DNA of 64,000 nt, taken from NCBI RefSeq assembly GCF_009429125.1, contig NZ_CP045529.1:2666001-2730000 (forward strand), in the 5' to 3' direction. Under the pieces are notes generated by a model. That model was not told where the DNA came from. It saw only the letters and a list, made by a program, of their open reading frames with translations, and ran no database searches. Of the stretch, positions 50,526 to 59,692 are shown piece after piece (within the stretch, counting starts at the first letter, position 1; every line of letters begins with the position of its first letter). A program made the position numbers and the translations under genes. This stretch comes from Luteimicrobium xylanilyticum. Lineage in GTDB: Bacteria; Actinomycetota; Actinomycetes; Actinomycetales; Cellulomonadaceae.

Positions 50526-50819
50526 GTGACGACGACGGACGAACGAACCACCGGCCGTGCCGGCGAGGCGACGACGACGGTGCACGTGCGCGCGTTCGCG
50601 GCCGCCCGCGCCGCGCTCGGATGGTCCGAGCGCGACCTCCCCACCGGGTCCGGAGTGTCCGTGGGCGACCTGCTCGCCGGCGTGCTCGCCGACGCACCCG
50701 ACGCCGTCGACGTCGTCGCGCGCTGCTCGGTGCTCGTCGACGGGGTGCGGGCCGACCGCTCCGCGCCCGTGCCGCTCGGCGCCGTCGTCGACCTGCTCCC
50801 GCCCTTCGCCGGCGGCTGA
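50526..50819 (+). CDS. moaD: molybdopterin synthase small subunit MoaD
   Basis: 97 residues from a GTG preceded by GGGGAG. A ubiquitin-like beta-grasp: TVHVRAFAAARAALGWSERDL, CSVLVDGVRAD, and the C-terminal LLPPFAGG whose final Gly-Gly is thiocarboxylated. It donates sulfur to the MoaE half of the fused gene at 43634. A small open frame with the right length, context and terminus. Confidence 0.9.
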   Translation: MTTTDERTTGRAGEATTTVHVRAFAAARAALGWSERDLPTGSGVSVGDLLAGVLADAPDAVDVVARCSVLVDGVRADRSAPVPLGAVVDLLPPFAGG

Positions 50820-50988
50820 GCCCCCGTGCTCGCCGGGGCGAAAGGTCAAGCTCTGCAGCGTTGAAGCGGGCCAGCTGCCGATGGTGACCGCTCACGCCAG
50901 ACCCGCCCGGGGCGCGACGCTCCCGCCCGCGAACCCGACCACGTCACCCTCGGCGAACGCGGCGTCACCATCGGCGTGACACGGCGGC

Positions 50989-52377
50989 TCAGGACGAGCG
51001 CGACGACACCTCCCCGACGAGCACGTCGTAGCGGTCCAGGATCCGGCGCGCCCAGAACGACATCCCGCCCGCGAACCCCGGCCGCTCGTCCTCCTCGAGC
51101 GCCCGCAGCAGACGTTGCGACGTCACGACCTGGTACGCCGCGCACAGGACGTCGGCACGCAGCAGGGCGGTCTCGCCGTCGGCGACCTCGGGCCACTCGG
51201 CGAGGTACGCCGCCCGGAGCGCGGGCCGCTCGTCCTCGGTGGCGTGGCTGAGCCAGACGTCCACGTCGACGAACGGGTGCCCGACCGCCGCGTCGGACCA
51301 GTCGAGGAGGCACACGCTGCCGTCGTCGCGGACGCCGGTGTTGCCCGGGTGGCAGTCCCCGTGGAGCAGGGTGAGCGGCAGCCCGTCGGCCGCGGCGTCG
51401 CGGCACAGCGCGGCGAACGCAGGGAGCAGGGCGCGCAGCCGCGCGCGCTCGGCCGCGTCGAGCCCGCGGGTCGGGACGAGCTCGGCTGCGAGGTCGAGAT
51501 CCGCGAGCGAGGTGGCGAGGTCGTCCGCGAGCGTGGCCGCGCCGCGGTCGGGGCAGCCGACGGCGCGCAGCTCGTCGGTCCGGCCGATCCACGCGCGCTG
51601 CAGGCGGGCCAGCGCGCGGAGCCCCTCCGCGGCCTGGGCGCCCTCGATCGGGCGGATCCGGGCGTCGTCGAGCAGCACCCACGCACGCTCGGTGTCGACG
51701 GCGAGGACGCCCGGCACCGTGCCGGGGCGGTCGTCGGCCAGGAGCCGCGTGATCGCGGGCTCGGAGGCGAACACGGCGCCGACGGCCTTGCCGAACAGCA
51801 CCCCGCGGTCGGTGCGCTGCCGCACGACGAGCGAGATCCCCCACTGCTGCAGCACCTCGGGCTCGCCCTCGGGCGTCGCACCGGTCGCGCGGACCTCCGC
51901 GTCGAGCCAGGCGAGGAACGGCGCGATGCCGCCGGGGTTCGCCCAGGCGGGCCTCTGGGGTGGCGGCGGTGCGCCGTGCAGCTCGTCGACCCACCGCGAG
52001 AACGAGCCGCGCAGCGCGCCGGGAAGCGGCGGCAGCGTGGTCGCGACGTCGTCGAGCGGGCACCACGCCCACCCGCCCGGGCCGGGGAGGTCGTCGAGCG
52101 GGACGTCGAGGGCGTCGTGCACGAGGAACGCCGTGCGGGCCGTCGCGTCGCCGTCACCGATCGGGACCTCGGCGCGGCCGGCGGACCGGAGGAAGACCAG
52201 GTGCGGACCGGCCAGCCGGCCGGCGTCCGCGAGGAGCTCGGGCAGCTCACGGCCCCGGTCGCCCCGGATCGTGGGCCAGCGGCGCTCGCCCGACCGGTCG
52301 ACCTGGACGAGCACGGCGTCGCGGGCCGGTGACGGCACGAGGAGCAGGTGGTCGTCGTAGGAGACGGAACCGCTCAC
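50989..52377 (-). CDS. NUDIX-like/APH two-domain protein
   Basis: 462 residues. The N-terminal ~130 residues (SYDDHLLLVPSPARDAVLVQV, then LVFLRSAGRAEVPIGDGDATARTAFLVHDAL) look like a small nucleotide-hydrolase or accessory fold, but no NUDIX box was found. The C-terminal ~270 residues are an APH-type kinase: LLHGDCHPGNTGV and VCLLDWSDAAVG. This pairing resembles actinobacterial 'phosphotransferase' genes of unknown substrate. The GTG overlaps the stop of the winged-helix gene upstream (GTGA). The 169 bases between moaD and this stop hold no gene. Confidence 0.7.
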   Translation of the reverse strand: MSGSVSYDDHLLLVPSPARDAVLVQVDRSGERRWPTIRGDRGRELPELLADAGRLAGPHLVFLRSAGRAEVPIGDGDATARTAFLVHDALDVPLDDLPGPGGWAWCPLDDVATTLPPLPGALRGSFSRWVDELHGAPPPPQRPAWANPGGIAPFLAWLDAEVRATGATPEGEPEVLQQWGISLVVRQRTDRGVLFGKAVGAVFASEPAITRLLADDRPGTVPGVLAVDTERAWVLLDDARIRPIEGAQAAEGLRALARLQRAWIGRTDELRAVGCPDRGAATLADDLATSLADLDLAAELVPTRGLDAAERARLRALLPAFAALCRDAAADGLPLTLLHGDCHPGNTGVRDDGSVCLLDWSDAAVGHPFVDVDVWLSHATEDERPALRAAYLAEWPEVADGETALLRADVLCAAYQVVTSQRLLRALEEDERPGFAGGMSFWARRILDRYDVLVGEVSSRSS

Positions 52378-53519
52378 CGGTTCACCGCCGCAGCGTCCTC
52401 GTCGGCCGGGACGGCCAGCAGCGCCTCGACGCGCGCCGCCTCGGCGTCCAGCTCGGCCTGCTGCGCGCGGCTCACCCGATCGAAGAGCTCGACCTCGACC
52501 CGACCCTGCGCCGTCGTCGACCACAGCCCCGCCATGAAGCCGTCCACCAGCACCGCGCTCCCGACCCCGCCGTTCGACCCCATCCAGCGACGGCGCGCGT
52601 CGGGCGGGGTGACCCGGTCGCGGCCCGCGTGGGACAGCCACACGTTGTCATACCGTCCCAGCAGCCGGGCGGGCGCCGGCGCGTCGGAGTCGGCGAGAGA
52701 CACGCCCGCGAGGTCCCAGACCGTCCGGCCGTCGTCGGTGCGCAGCGCCACCAGCTCGTCCCCGAGCGCGTCGAACACCGCCCGGACGCCGGTGATCCCG
52801 GACCACGTCGTGACGTCGGCAGGGGTGCCCGGGCCGAACGCCGCCAGGTACCGGCGGACGACGCCCGCGAGAGCCTCGGACCGGGACGCGCCGTCGGGCA
52901 GGGTGTCCGACCGCAGGTCGAGCGTGCCGTCGCGCTCGCCGAGCCACGACTCGAGCGTCACGTAGGCGACCCCGCCGGGGCGGCCCCACAGCCCGCGGGG
53001 CGGTGTCTGGACCAGGGGCGCACCCTCGCGCAGGCGGTTCACCAGCGCCGACGGCGGCGCGTCGAACCGTCCGGCGAGCGCGGCACCGAGCCCCTTGACC
53101 GGGACGGGGCCGTCGGCCATCAGGGCACGCCCCGAGGCGACGAGGCCGTCGAGGGGGACGTGCGCGGCCGGGCGGCTCGCCGCGCTGTTGCGCGAGACCT
53201 TGTCGAGGAACGGCTGGACGAGGACGCGCAGGAGCCGCGCGTCGTCGGGCGTGACCGTGTGGATGGTGCCGCGCATCAGCAGCACGCGCAGGACGCGACG
53301 CTCGGCGAGCGCGCGGGACAGGTCGCGCGGGTCGAACCCGTCGACGCGCGCCGCCAGCGACAGGTACGGCGGCAGCGGCTCCTGCGCCTGGAGCCCCAGC
53401 AGGTGCGAGGTGAGCGCGACGGGGTCGGCGCGAGGATCGCCCCCGGGCAGCCGCTCGAGCAGGTGCTGGCGGGCGAGCAGCGTCCGGTTCAGGACCCGCG
53501 GTGTGACGTCGGCGGCCAT
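52374..53519 (-). CDS. winged-helix DNA-binding domain protein (HTH_42 / AlkX-like)
   Basis: 381 residues of the actinobacterial winged-helix family related to YcaQ/AlkX. LARQHLLERLPGGDPRADPVALTSHLLGLQAQEPLPPYLSL is the typical start (quoted in pieces of the family motif), then LMRGTIHTVTPDDARLLR, and LLGRYDNVWLSHAGRDRV and VLVDGFMAGLW near the end. Relatives include interstrand-crosslink glycosylases and uncharacterised regulators. TAGGGT (53527-53532) ends 7 bases before the ATG. Co-transcribed with the APH gene behind it. DNA repair is a plausible but unproven role. Confidence 0.82.
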   Translation of the reverse strand: MAADVTPRVLNRTLLARQHLLERLPGGDPRADPVALTSHLLGLQAQEPLPPYLSLAARVDGFDPRDLSRALAERRVLRVLLMRGTIHTVTPDDARLLRVLVQPFLDKVSRNSAASRPAAHVPLDGLVASGRALMADGPVPVKGLGAALAGRFDAPPSALVNRLREGAPLVQTPPRGLWGRPGGVAYVTLESWLGERDGTLDLRSDTLPDGASRSEALAGVVRRYLAAFGPGTPADVTTWSGITGVRAVFDALGDELVALRTDDGRTVWDLAGVSLADSDAPAPARLLGRYDNVWLSHAGRDRVTPPDARRRWMGSNGGVGSAVLVDGFMAGLWSTTAQGRVEVELFDRVSRAQQAELDAEAARVEALLAVPADEDAAAVNR

Positions 53520-53560
53520 ACCCCGGACCCTACGGGCCGCCTCGGACACCCCCGACCGGA

Positions 53561-54343
53561 TCAGGCGCGCGTACCCCCGTCCACCCGCAGCACGACCCCC
53601 GTGACGTACGACGCCCGTTCGCTGAGGAGCCACAGGGCTGCCTCGGCGATCTCCGCCGGCTGCGCGCCCCGGCCCAGCGGGCACTGCGCCACGAGCCGCT
53701 CCTGGAGGCCCGGCGACGCGTCCTCCCAGGTCGCGATCATCTCCGTGAGGGTGTTGCCGGGCGCGATCGCGTTGACGCGGATGCCCTCCGGGCCGTACGT
53801 GCGGGCGGCGGACTCGGTCAAGCTGTTCACCGCGCGCTTCATCGCGGCGTACGCGGGCAGGACGGGGTTGCCGGCCAGGCTGCCGACGCTCGAGGTGTTC
53901 ACGATCGAGCCCGTGCCCGCGGTCCGTCGGATCGCCTCGACCTCGGCGGCCATCGACGCCCACACGCCCCGCAGGTTGACCTCGTAGACCCGGTCGAAGT
54001 CGGTCTCGAGGACTTCGTCCAGGGGGCCGGGCGGGACGAACACGCCCGCGTTGTTGAACGCGACGTCGAGCCTGCCGAACCGTTCCACGGCGCGGTCGAC
54101 GGCGGCCCGCACGCTCGCCGTGTCCGCGAGGTCGCACGGCACGACCTCGGCCTCGCCGCCGGCGGCGCGCACGGCGCCCGCGACGTCGTCGAGCTGGCTC
54201 TCGGTGCGTGCGGCGAGGACGACGCGGGCGCCCTCCTGGGCGAAGAGTCGCACGGCCGCCGCGCCGATGCCGCGGCCCGCGCCGGAGACGAACGCGACCT
54301 TGCCGGCGAGCAGGGGTGCGGTGCGTGAGGTGAAGGTGTCCAT
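53561..54343 (-). CDS. SDR-family oxidoreductase (glucose/ribitol dehydrogenase type)
   Basis: 260 residues. The nucleotide loop is SGAGRGIGAAA, NNAG is present, the catalytic Ser is in NTSSVGS, and YxxxK reads YAAMK. Other features are RVNAIAPGNTLTEM and the C-terminal VDGGTRA. It is a cytoplasmic NAD(P)-dependent alcohol/ketone oxidoreductase; the substrate is unknown. It is transcribed away from the XRE regulator gene across an inverted repeat, the common arrangement in which the regulator represses the SDR. Confidence 0.9.
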   Translation of the reverse strand: MDTFTSRTAPLLAGKVAFVSGAGRGIGAAAVRLFAQEGARVVLAARTESQLDDVAGAVRAAGGEAEVVPCDLADTASVRAAVDRAVERFGRLDVAFNNAGVFVPPGPLDEVLETDFDRVYEVNLRGVWASMAAEVEAIRRTAGTGSIVNTSSVGSLAGNPVLPAYAAMKRAVNSLTESAARTYGPEGIRVNAIAPGNTLTEMIATWEDASPGLQERLVAQCPLGRGAQPAEIAEAALWLLSERASYVTGVVLRVDGGTRA

Positions 54344-54370
54344 GACGACGAGCGTGCGCCCGCGGCCGCG

Positions 54371-54405
54371 GCCTCAGCCACGCACCGGTCGTACCTGGCT
54401 GAGGC
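54371..54405. promoter_or_regulatory. 10-bp-arm inverted repeat between SDR and XRE regulator
   Basis: GCCTCAGCCA (54371-54380) and TGGCTGAGGC (54396-54405) form a perfect inverted repeat with a 15-bp spacer, 27 bases from the SDR start and 25 bases before the regulator start. Centre-to-centre arm spacing of ~25 bp (over two turns) suits a dimeric helix-turn-helix protein. Confidence 0.65.
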
Positions 54406-54430
54406 GTCCCGGAGCCAGCACACTGGACGG

Positions 54431-55285
54431 GTGGACAAGCACGAGCTCGCGCAGTTCCTGCGCACCCGGCGCGAGCGGATCGCGCCCGAGGACGTCGGGC
54501 TGCCACGGGGCGCACGGCGGCGCACACCGGGGCTGCGCCGCGAGGAGGTCGCGCAGCTCGCGTACATCTCGCCCGAGTACTACGCACGGCTCGAGCAGGG
54601 CCGGGCGTCGCACCCGACCCCGGACGTCGTCTCGGGGGTCGCCCGGGCGCTGCGCCTGTCCGACGACGAGCGCGAGCACCTCCACCACCTCGCCGGGACC
54701 CCGTCGGACCTGCCCGCTGCTCCCCCGCGCGTCGTGCGCCAGAGCATCCACGAGCTGCTCGCCCGGCTGCCCCTCACCGCGGGCTTCGTCACCTCGGCGG
54801 CGTACGAGGTGCTGGCGTGGAACGACCTCGCCGCGGCGCTCATGGAGGACTTCTCGGCCGTGCCGCGACGCGAGCGGAACCTCGCACGGCGTGCCTTCCT
54901 CGGCCCCGCGCAGGACGGGCGATGGCTGTACGGGGTGTCCGACGCCGACCGGTTCCGGCTCGACGTGGTGCACCGGCTGCGCGCGGCGGTCGGCCGCTAT
55001 CCCGCCGACGACGGCTTGCGCACGCTCGTCGCCGAGCTCACCGAGGGCAGCGTGGAGTTCGCCCGGCTGTGGGCCTCGCACGACGTCGAGGTGGCACCCG
55101 TGCTCCGCAAGACCTTCGACCACCCGGTCGTCGGCCCGGTGAGGGTGAGCTGCGACGTCCTGGAGGTCGCACACGCCGACCAGCGGCTCGTCCTTTACAC
55201 CGCGGACCCCGGATCGAGGTCGGCGGAGGCCCTGCGGCTCCTCGACGTGGTCGGCACGCAGCGCCTGGACGCGCCCCTGACCTGA
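54431..55285 (+). CDS. XRE-family regulator with MmyB-like ligand-binding domain
   Basis: 284 residues. The N-terminal HTH (~residues 1-85) has LAQFLRTRRERIAPED and TPGLRREEVAQLAYISPEYYARLEQG, typical of the actinobacterial MmyB/XRE group. Residues ~105-275 are the MmyB-type PAS-like ligand-binding domain (LPLTAGFVTSAAYEVLAWNDLAAALM). The GTG at 54431 is chosen because CACACT ends 6 bases upstream. Divergent to the SDR gene. It probably binds the inverted repeat 54371-54405. Confidence 0.9.
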   Translation: MDKHELAQFLRTRRERIAPEDVGLPRGARRRTPGLRREEVAQLAYISPEYYARLEQGRASHPTPDVVSGVARALRLSDDEREHLHHLAGTPSDLPAAPPRVVRQSIHELLARLPLTAGFVTSAAYEVLAWNDLAAALMEDFSAVPRRERNLARRAFLGPAQDGRWLYGVSDADRFRLDVVHRLRAAVGRYPADDGLRTLVAELTEGSVEFARLWASHDVEVAPVLRKTFDHPVVGPVRVSCDVLEVAHADQRLVLYTADPGSRSAEALRLLDVVGTQRLDAPLT

Positions 55286-55322
55286 CGGCGCCGCCGGCCC
55301 ACGGCGGCGGTTGCGGTGGCGG

Positions 55323-56333
55323 TCAGGCCTGGGCCCGGTGCTCCCGGATCCGCTCGGCCGCCTGCGGCAGCACCTCGTGCAGGTCCCCGACGACGGCGAA
55401 GTCGCTGATCTCGAAGAGCGGGCAGTCGGGGTCGTTGTTGACCGCGACGATGACCTGCGACGCCTGCATGCCACCGCGGTGGTGCGGCGCGCCGGAGATC
55501 CCGGCACCGACGTAGACGCGCGGGGCGATCGTCACGCCGGTCTGGCCGATCTGGGCGTCGTGGCCGATCCAGCCCTCGTCGACGCAGTCGCGCGTCGCAC
55601 CCACGGCCGCGCCGAGCGCGTCGGCGAGGTCCTCGACGGGCGTGAAGTCGCCGAACGTCCCGCGACCGCCGGCGACGACGAACGCCGCCTCCGCGAGCGC
55701 GGGCCGGGCCGGGCCGTCGCCGTGCTCGGCCTCGTGCACCTCACGCGACGTCGGGACACCGGCCTTCGCGAGCGTGGACGGGACGACGGCGAAGCCCTCG
55801 ACCGTGGTCTCGACGGCGGCCTCGGCCGGCTCCGGGACGACGGCGTTGGCGCGGACCGTGAGGACCGCCAGGTCGGTCACGATCTCGCACGACGTGTCCC
55901 AGGACCCGGCGAGGACGCGCTTGGACCCGACGACGTGCCCCTCGTCGGACACCCCGATCGCGGCGGCGTCGATGACGAGGCCGGCCCCCGTGAGGAACGC
56001 GAGGCGGGCCGCGGACTCCTTGTTGGGGAACGTCGAGGCGAGCAGGACGACGGCCGCGCCGGACACGTCGGCCGCGCGTGCGAGGGCCTCGGCGACGAGC
56101 GCCGTCGAGTGCGGGGCGTGCGGGCCGAGGTCCTCGGCGGGCTCGGCCTGCCGGACGAGCTCGACGCCGTACGCGCCGAGCTGGGCGAGCGTCGTCAGGC
56201 TGGGCGACGCGAGCGTCACGGCCTCCACGCGACCCAGCGAGCGAGCCAGTGTGAGGAGCTCGAGCGCCGAGCTGGTGAGCTCGGTCGCGGGCGTGTCGAG
56301 GTGGACGAGGACGGTGCGGCGGGAGCTGGTCAT
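55323..56333 (-). CDS. etfA: electron transfer flavoprotein alpha subunit
   Basis: 336 residues. N-terminal ETF domain (TVLVHLDTPATELTSSALELL), VLLASTFPNKESAARLAF in the middle. C-terminal FAD domain: AAFVVAGGRGTFGDFTPVEDLADALGAAVGATR, DEGWIGHDAQIGQTGVTI and ISGAPHHRGGMQ. It accepts electrons from acyl-CoA dehydrogenases together with EtfB. It starts 11 bases after the etfB stop. The frame reads further upstream but the family start is MTSSRRT. Confidence 0.95.
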   Translation of the reverse strand: MTSSRRTVLVHLDTPATELTSSALELLTLARSLGRVEAVTLASPSLTTLAQLGAYGVELVRQAEPAEDLGPHAPHSTALVAEALARAADVSGAAVVLLASTFPNKESAARLAFLTGAGLVIDAAAIGVSDEGHVVGSKRVLAGSWDTSCEIVTDLAVLTVRANAVVPEPAEAAVETTVEGFAVVPSTLAKAGVPTSREVHEAEHGDGPARPALAEAAFVVAGGRGTFGDFTPVEDLADALGAAVGATRDCVDEGWIGHDAQIGQTGVTIAPRVYVGAGISGAPHHRGGMQASQVIVAVNNDPDCPLFEISDFAVVGDLHEVLPQAAERIREHRAQA

Positions 56334-56344
56334 GTCCGGGCCTC

Positions 56345-57202
56345 TCAGACGAGCTCGTGGCGGATGAGGAACTCGGCGAGCGCGATGCCGCCCTCGCCCT
56401 TGTCGGTGACGACCTCGGTCTCGGGCCGGGGCGGGCGCGGCTCGGCGCTCGTCGTGCGGGCGCGGGCGCCCTCTCCCCCGACGCCGGGCAGAGGCAGGCC
56501 CGAGTCCTCGGCGAACCGCTCGAGCTGTTCCTCGAGGTCGGCCAGCGGCCACGTGTCCACGGGCTTGGTGCGCGCCGCCATGATGAGCTTGAAGTTCGGG
56601 AACCGCGGGTCGTTGGCGTGGTCGGTGACGGACACGACCGCCGGACGCGGGACGGTGACGGTCTCGGTGACGCCGTCGAGCTCACGGGTCGCGGTGAGCG
56701 TCGGCGCCTCGCCCTCGTCCAGCGAGAACGCGGTGACGAGTCCGACCGACGGCCACCCCAGCCACGACGCCGCCAGCGTGGGCACCACCGAGCCCAGGCC
56801 GTCGAGCGCGGCCATGCCGGTGAGCACGAGGTCGACCGGGCGCTCGTCGTGCAGGCGCTGGACCGCGGCCGCGAGCGCGACGGCGGTGCCGTGGTAGTCC
56901 GAGCCCGCGAGCGCGTCGTCGACGACGTGGACCGCGCGGTCCGCGCCGAGCTGGTACGCCTTGCGCAGCGCGGCCTCGGCGTCGGGCGGCCCGACCGTCA
57001 CGACGACGACCTCGCTGCCCTCGCGCGCGTCCTCCGGGAGCGCCTCGACGAGGCGGAGCGCGGCCTCGACGGCGTTCTCGTCGAGCTCGTTGAGGGTGCC
57101 GTCGTCGCTCGTGCGGACGAGGCGACGGTCCTCGAACGCGCGGGCGGACTGGATGTCCGGGACGTACTTGACGGCGACGACGACGCGCAGCGCGGCAGCC
57201 AT
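56345..57202 (-). CDS. etfB: electron transfer flavoprotein beta subunit
   Basis: 285 residues. RVVVAVKYVPDIQSARAFED at the start, NELDENAVEAALRLVE, DRAVHVVDDALAG, and the ETF-beta signature region around PTLTATRELDGVTETVTVPRPAVVSV, ending with a low-complexity Pro/Glu tail before the last helix. AMP-binding subunit of the ETF dimer. AAGGAG lies before the ATG. First gene of etfB-etfA. Longer than E. coli-type EtfB by about 25 residues at the C-terminus, as in other actinobacteria. Confidence 0.95.
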   Translation of the reverse strand: MAAALRVVVAVKYVPDIQSARAFEDRRLVRTSDDGTLNELDENAVEAALRLVEALPEDAREGSEVVVVTVGPPDAEAALRKAYQLGADRAVHVVDDALAGSDYHGTAVALAAAVQRLHDERPVDLVLTGMAALDGLGSVVPTLAASWLGWPSVGLVTAFSLDEGEAPTLTATRELDGVTETVTVPRPAVVSVTDHANDPRFPNFKLIMAARTKPVDTWPLADLEEQLERFAEDSGLPLPGVGGEGARARTTSAEPRPPRPETEVVTDKGEGGIALAEFLIRHELV

Positions 57203-57379
57203 GCGACAGCTCCTTCTCCGGTGCGGGAGGCGGTGGTGGCCGGGCGGCGGGGTCGCCGGCCGGTCGCGTCCGACCCTACCGGCGCGGGCCCGTGCGAGGG
57301 CGGCCGCCCGAGGGTCGGACACGTCACAGGATCGACCGAAGGGGCACGAGCGCGCGGTCCGCGTCGCTACCCTCGGCGC

Positions 57380-57964
57380 ATGGTCGGCTCGAAGATCGTC
57401 GTGCCCGCGTCGAGTCCACAGGCCCGGGCCGCGCTCGCCCGCGGCGCGCGGGTGATCGCCCGGTCGTGGGGCGCACAGCTGGACGCCGACACCGTCGATC
57501 CACGTCGCCTGGACGAGATCCAGCAGGCCGTCGCCGGCGTCGCGGCGCTGCGCGCGCTCACACCTGCCGACCTCGCGGCGATCCTCCGGCTCGACGACCG
57601 GACGCGGTCGGACTACCCGGGCGACGTCGCGACGATGCACCAGCCGCTCACACCCGAGACTGCGACGCCGACGGATCGCCGACCGGCGTTCGGTGCGACG
57701 GTCGGTGTCGAGCTGATCGCCATGACCTTCGTCGAGGTCGACGAGAATCACGCCGAGACGGACTTCACGGTCGTCGCACCGACATGGCGCTCTCGGGGCC
57801 TGTCGACCGCGGTCAAAGCCCTGTCCGTGAGTGCTCTCGGGCGCGCCGGGGTCCGACGGTTCCGGACCGGCGGGTCCTTCGAGAACGCCGCGATCATGGC
57901 TGCGAACGACCGGCTGGGCTACGTTCGCGACGAGGAGTGGCTCACGCTGGCCGTGCCTGAGTAG
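57380..57964 (+). CDS. GNAT-family N-acetyltransferase
   Basis: 194 residues. An N-terminal helical part of ~60 residues without clear similarity is followed by a GNAT core: IAMTFVEVDENHAETDFTVVAPTWRSRGLSTAVKALSVSAL contains the acetyl-CoA loop (RGLSTAVK), and RTGGSFENAAIMAANDRLGY is the usual C-terminal Asn-containing motif. TACCCT (57368-57373) ends 6 bases before the ATG, a leaderless gene. Divergent to etfB. The substrate is unknown. Confidence 0.85.
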   Translation: MVGSKIVVPASSPQARAALARGARVIARSWGAQLDADTVDPRRLDEIQQAVAGVAALRALTPADLAAILRLDDRTRSDYPGDVATMHQPLTPETATPTDRRPAFGATVGVELIAMTFVEVDENHAETDFTVVAPTWRSRGLSTAVKALSVSALGRAGVRRFRTGGSFENAAIMAANDRLGYVRDEEWLTLAVPE

Positions 57965-58019
57965 CCGCGGAGCACGGGCGCGCACGGGCAGGCTAGGCGA
58001 CCTGGTTACCCTGGTCCGC

Positions 58020-58433
58020 ATGACACGGCGGTCATGGCTGCGCGCGCAGCACCTCGGCAGCGACGCCGACCGTGCCACGTTCGAGACGCTGCACACCGCC
58101 TCGCTCATGGCCGCGGCGTTCCGCGACGGGCTGACGCCCGCGTCCGCAGAGAACTCGGTCCGGCACCTGCGCACCCTGGTCGGCGCGCACGCCGTCGCGC
58201 TCACCGACACGACGAACCTGCTCGCCTGGGACGGCGACGAGACCCACCGCGCGGACGCCCAAGCCCTCGCCGTGGCGGGGGCAGCGCACGGGCGCACGGA
58301 CGTCGTCGGGCACCGGGAGCTCGCGTGCGACGCACCGTGCCCGGTCCGGCACGTCGTGGTCTCCCCGCTCACGGTCGACGACGTCGTCGTCGGGACCCTC
58401 CAGGTGTACGCACCCGACGCGCAGGCCGCCCTA
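58020..58433 (+). pseudogene. 5' remnant of a LytS-like sensor histidine kinase
   Basis: MTRRSWLRAQHLGSDADRATF, then TLHTASLMAAAFRDGL, ENSVRHLRTLVGAHAVALTD and HVVVSPLTVDDVVVGTLQVYAPDAQAAL match the N-terminal GAF-type half of actinobacterial LytS/YehU-like sensor kinases. After about 137 residues the similarity stops at ~58430, where the sequence becomes the 3' end of an Rhs gene in the opposite direction. The His-phosphorylation and ATPase domains are missing. The gene is cut at the boundary of the accessory region. TACCCT ends 7 bases before the ATG. Confidence 0.7.
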
Positions 58434-59692
58434 GATGTCCTGGACCGACAGGTTGTACGCCCACCCGGCGGTGGCAAGGGCCCCAGAAGCGGTGACGGCG
58501 ACCCCTCGCCCGTCCGCACCCAGGACCTGCTCTCCCACCGAGAGCTGATCCGCACGCTCGAACCGGTCGTCGGTCACCGACCAGAGCGGGTGGTTCGCCG
58601 TCGTGGTCAACGACTCCCCGCCGATACTCACCCGGTAGTAGGAGTCCTGGTGCTTGAACACCTGCACCACCGGCTCGCCCAACTGCTCCCCAGTCTCGGG
58701 ATCCGTGGCAAGCACCCGGTCACCGGCAGTGACGTCCTTGATGTCTTTCCGCGACCCGTCCGCGAGCACCACCGGTGTCGACCCCGCGAACGAACACGAC
58801 CTCGCCGCCCCCTTGAGCGCCGACCCGCCGCCCTTCAATAGCCCAGCCGTCGCCGCGCCCTCCGCGCCGCCGATCAGGGTGTCCTTCACCAACCCCGACG
58901 CCGAGACCTGCGTCCCATGGATCGCCGCATCCGACAGGTCACCAGCAGCGCTGGCTGCCATGCCCCCGAGAGCCGCGCACCCCACCGAACCGACACCCGC
59001 GGTCAGGAACTCACACCCACCCCCGACGATCACCCCGGCCGTGAACGAGATCACCGTCGAGCCGTGGTCGTCCCACCACTTCGCCAGACCGTGTTTCTTC
59101 GGCGCTGCGACCACGACAGGTGCACACACCGGCACCTTCACCGGCGGCGTGACGGTCGTCGCCTTGTAATGCGAGTTCGCCACCGACGACGGCTGCGCGG
59201 GAGCCATCCCCGGCCCCGGATCCTCGCCCTTGGACGCCCTGCCCCACTGCTTGTCGGTCATCCCGTCCGGGTGCATGTTCGGGATGAACAGCCCCGAGGG
59301 GTCGGAGAACGTGACCGGGTTGTTCCCCGCATACGCGTACGCGTTCCACTGCTGCGGGTTGGACGTGTCCAGCACCGGGTCCACCGACACGAACCGGCCC
59401 GTGGCGGTGTCCAAGAACCGGGCGCCCACCTGCGTGAGCCCCGAAGCGTCCAACACCTTGTCCAACATCGCGTGGTCACCAGGCCACGTCGGCTTCGCGC
59501 CCCGCGCGTTCCCGAACGGGTCGGTATACCTGCGCGAGACCACGTTCGTGCCGTTCGCGATACTGACCAGCGCCGTCCCCTGCGGATCCGACACCAACGT
59601 CGACACACCCGCCAGACCCGTCCCCGTGCGCACCGCGACCGTCTGCCCCGCAAAGCTGTAGTACCGCTTCGCGCTGAGCGTCTGCGTCGAGG
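58431..59692 (-). pseudogene. displaced Rhs C-terminal tip with HINT domain
   Basis: Reads on the minus strand from the IS end. Rhs core TLSAKRYYSFAGQTVAVRTG, DPFGNARGAKPTW, RFLDTATGRFVSVDPVLD and NNPVTFSDPSGLF (the end-of-core signature), then a variable linker. A HINT/intein-like domain begins CSFAGSTPVVLADGSRKDI, with TTTANHPLWSV as block B, and stops at NLSVQDI. HINT domains precede toxins in polymorphic systems and normally continue with His and Asn blocks. Here the TAG comes at the kinase junction, so the toxin part is absent. The 5' side was removed by the IS3 element. It cannot be expressed as a normal protein. Confidence 0.8.
59245..59692 (-). repeat. imperfect copy of the live Rhs core end
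   Basis: About 450 bases nearly identical to 62641-63088 (constant offset 3396), with a few clustered differences near 59484-59566. With 61049-61473 it shows that the displaced module is a duplicate of the core of the Rhs gene at 61881. Confidence 0.85.
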
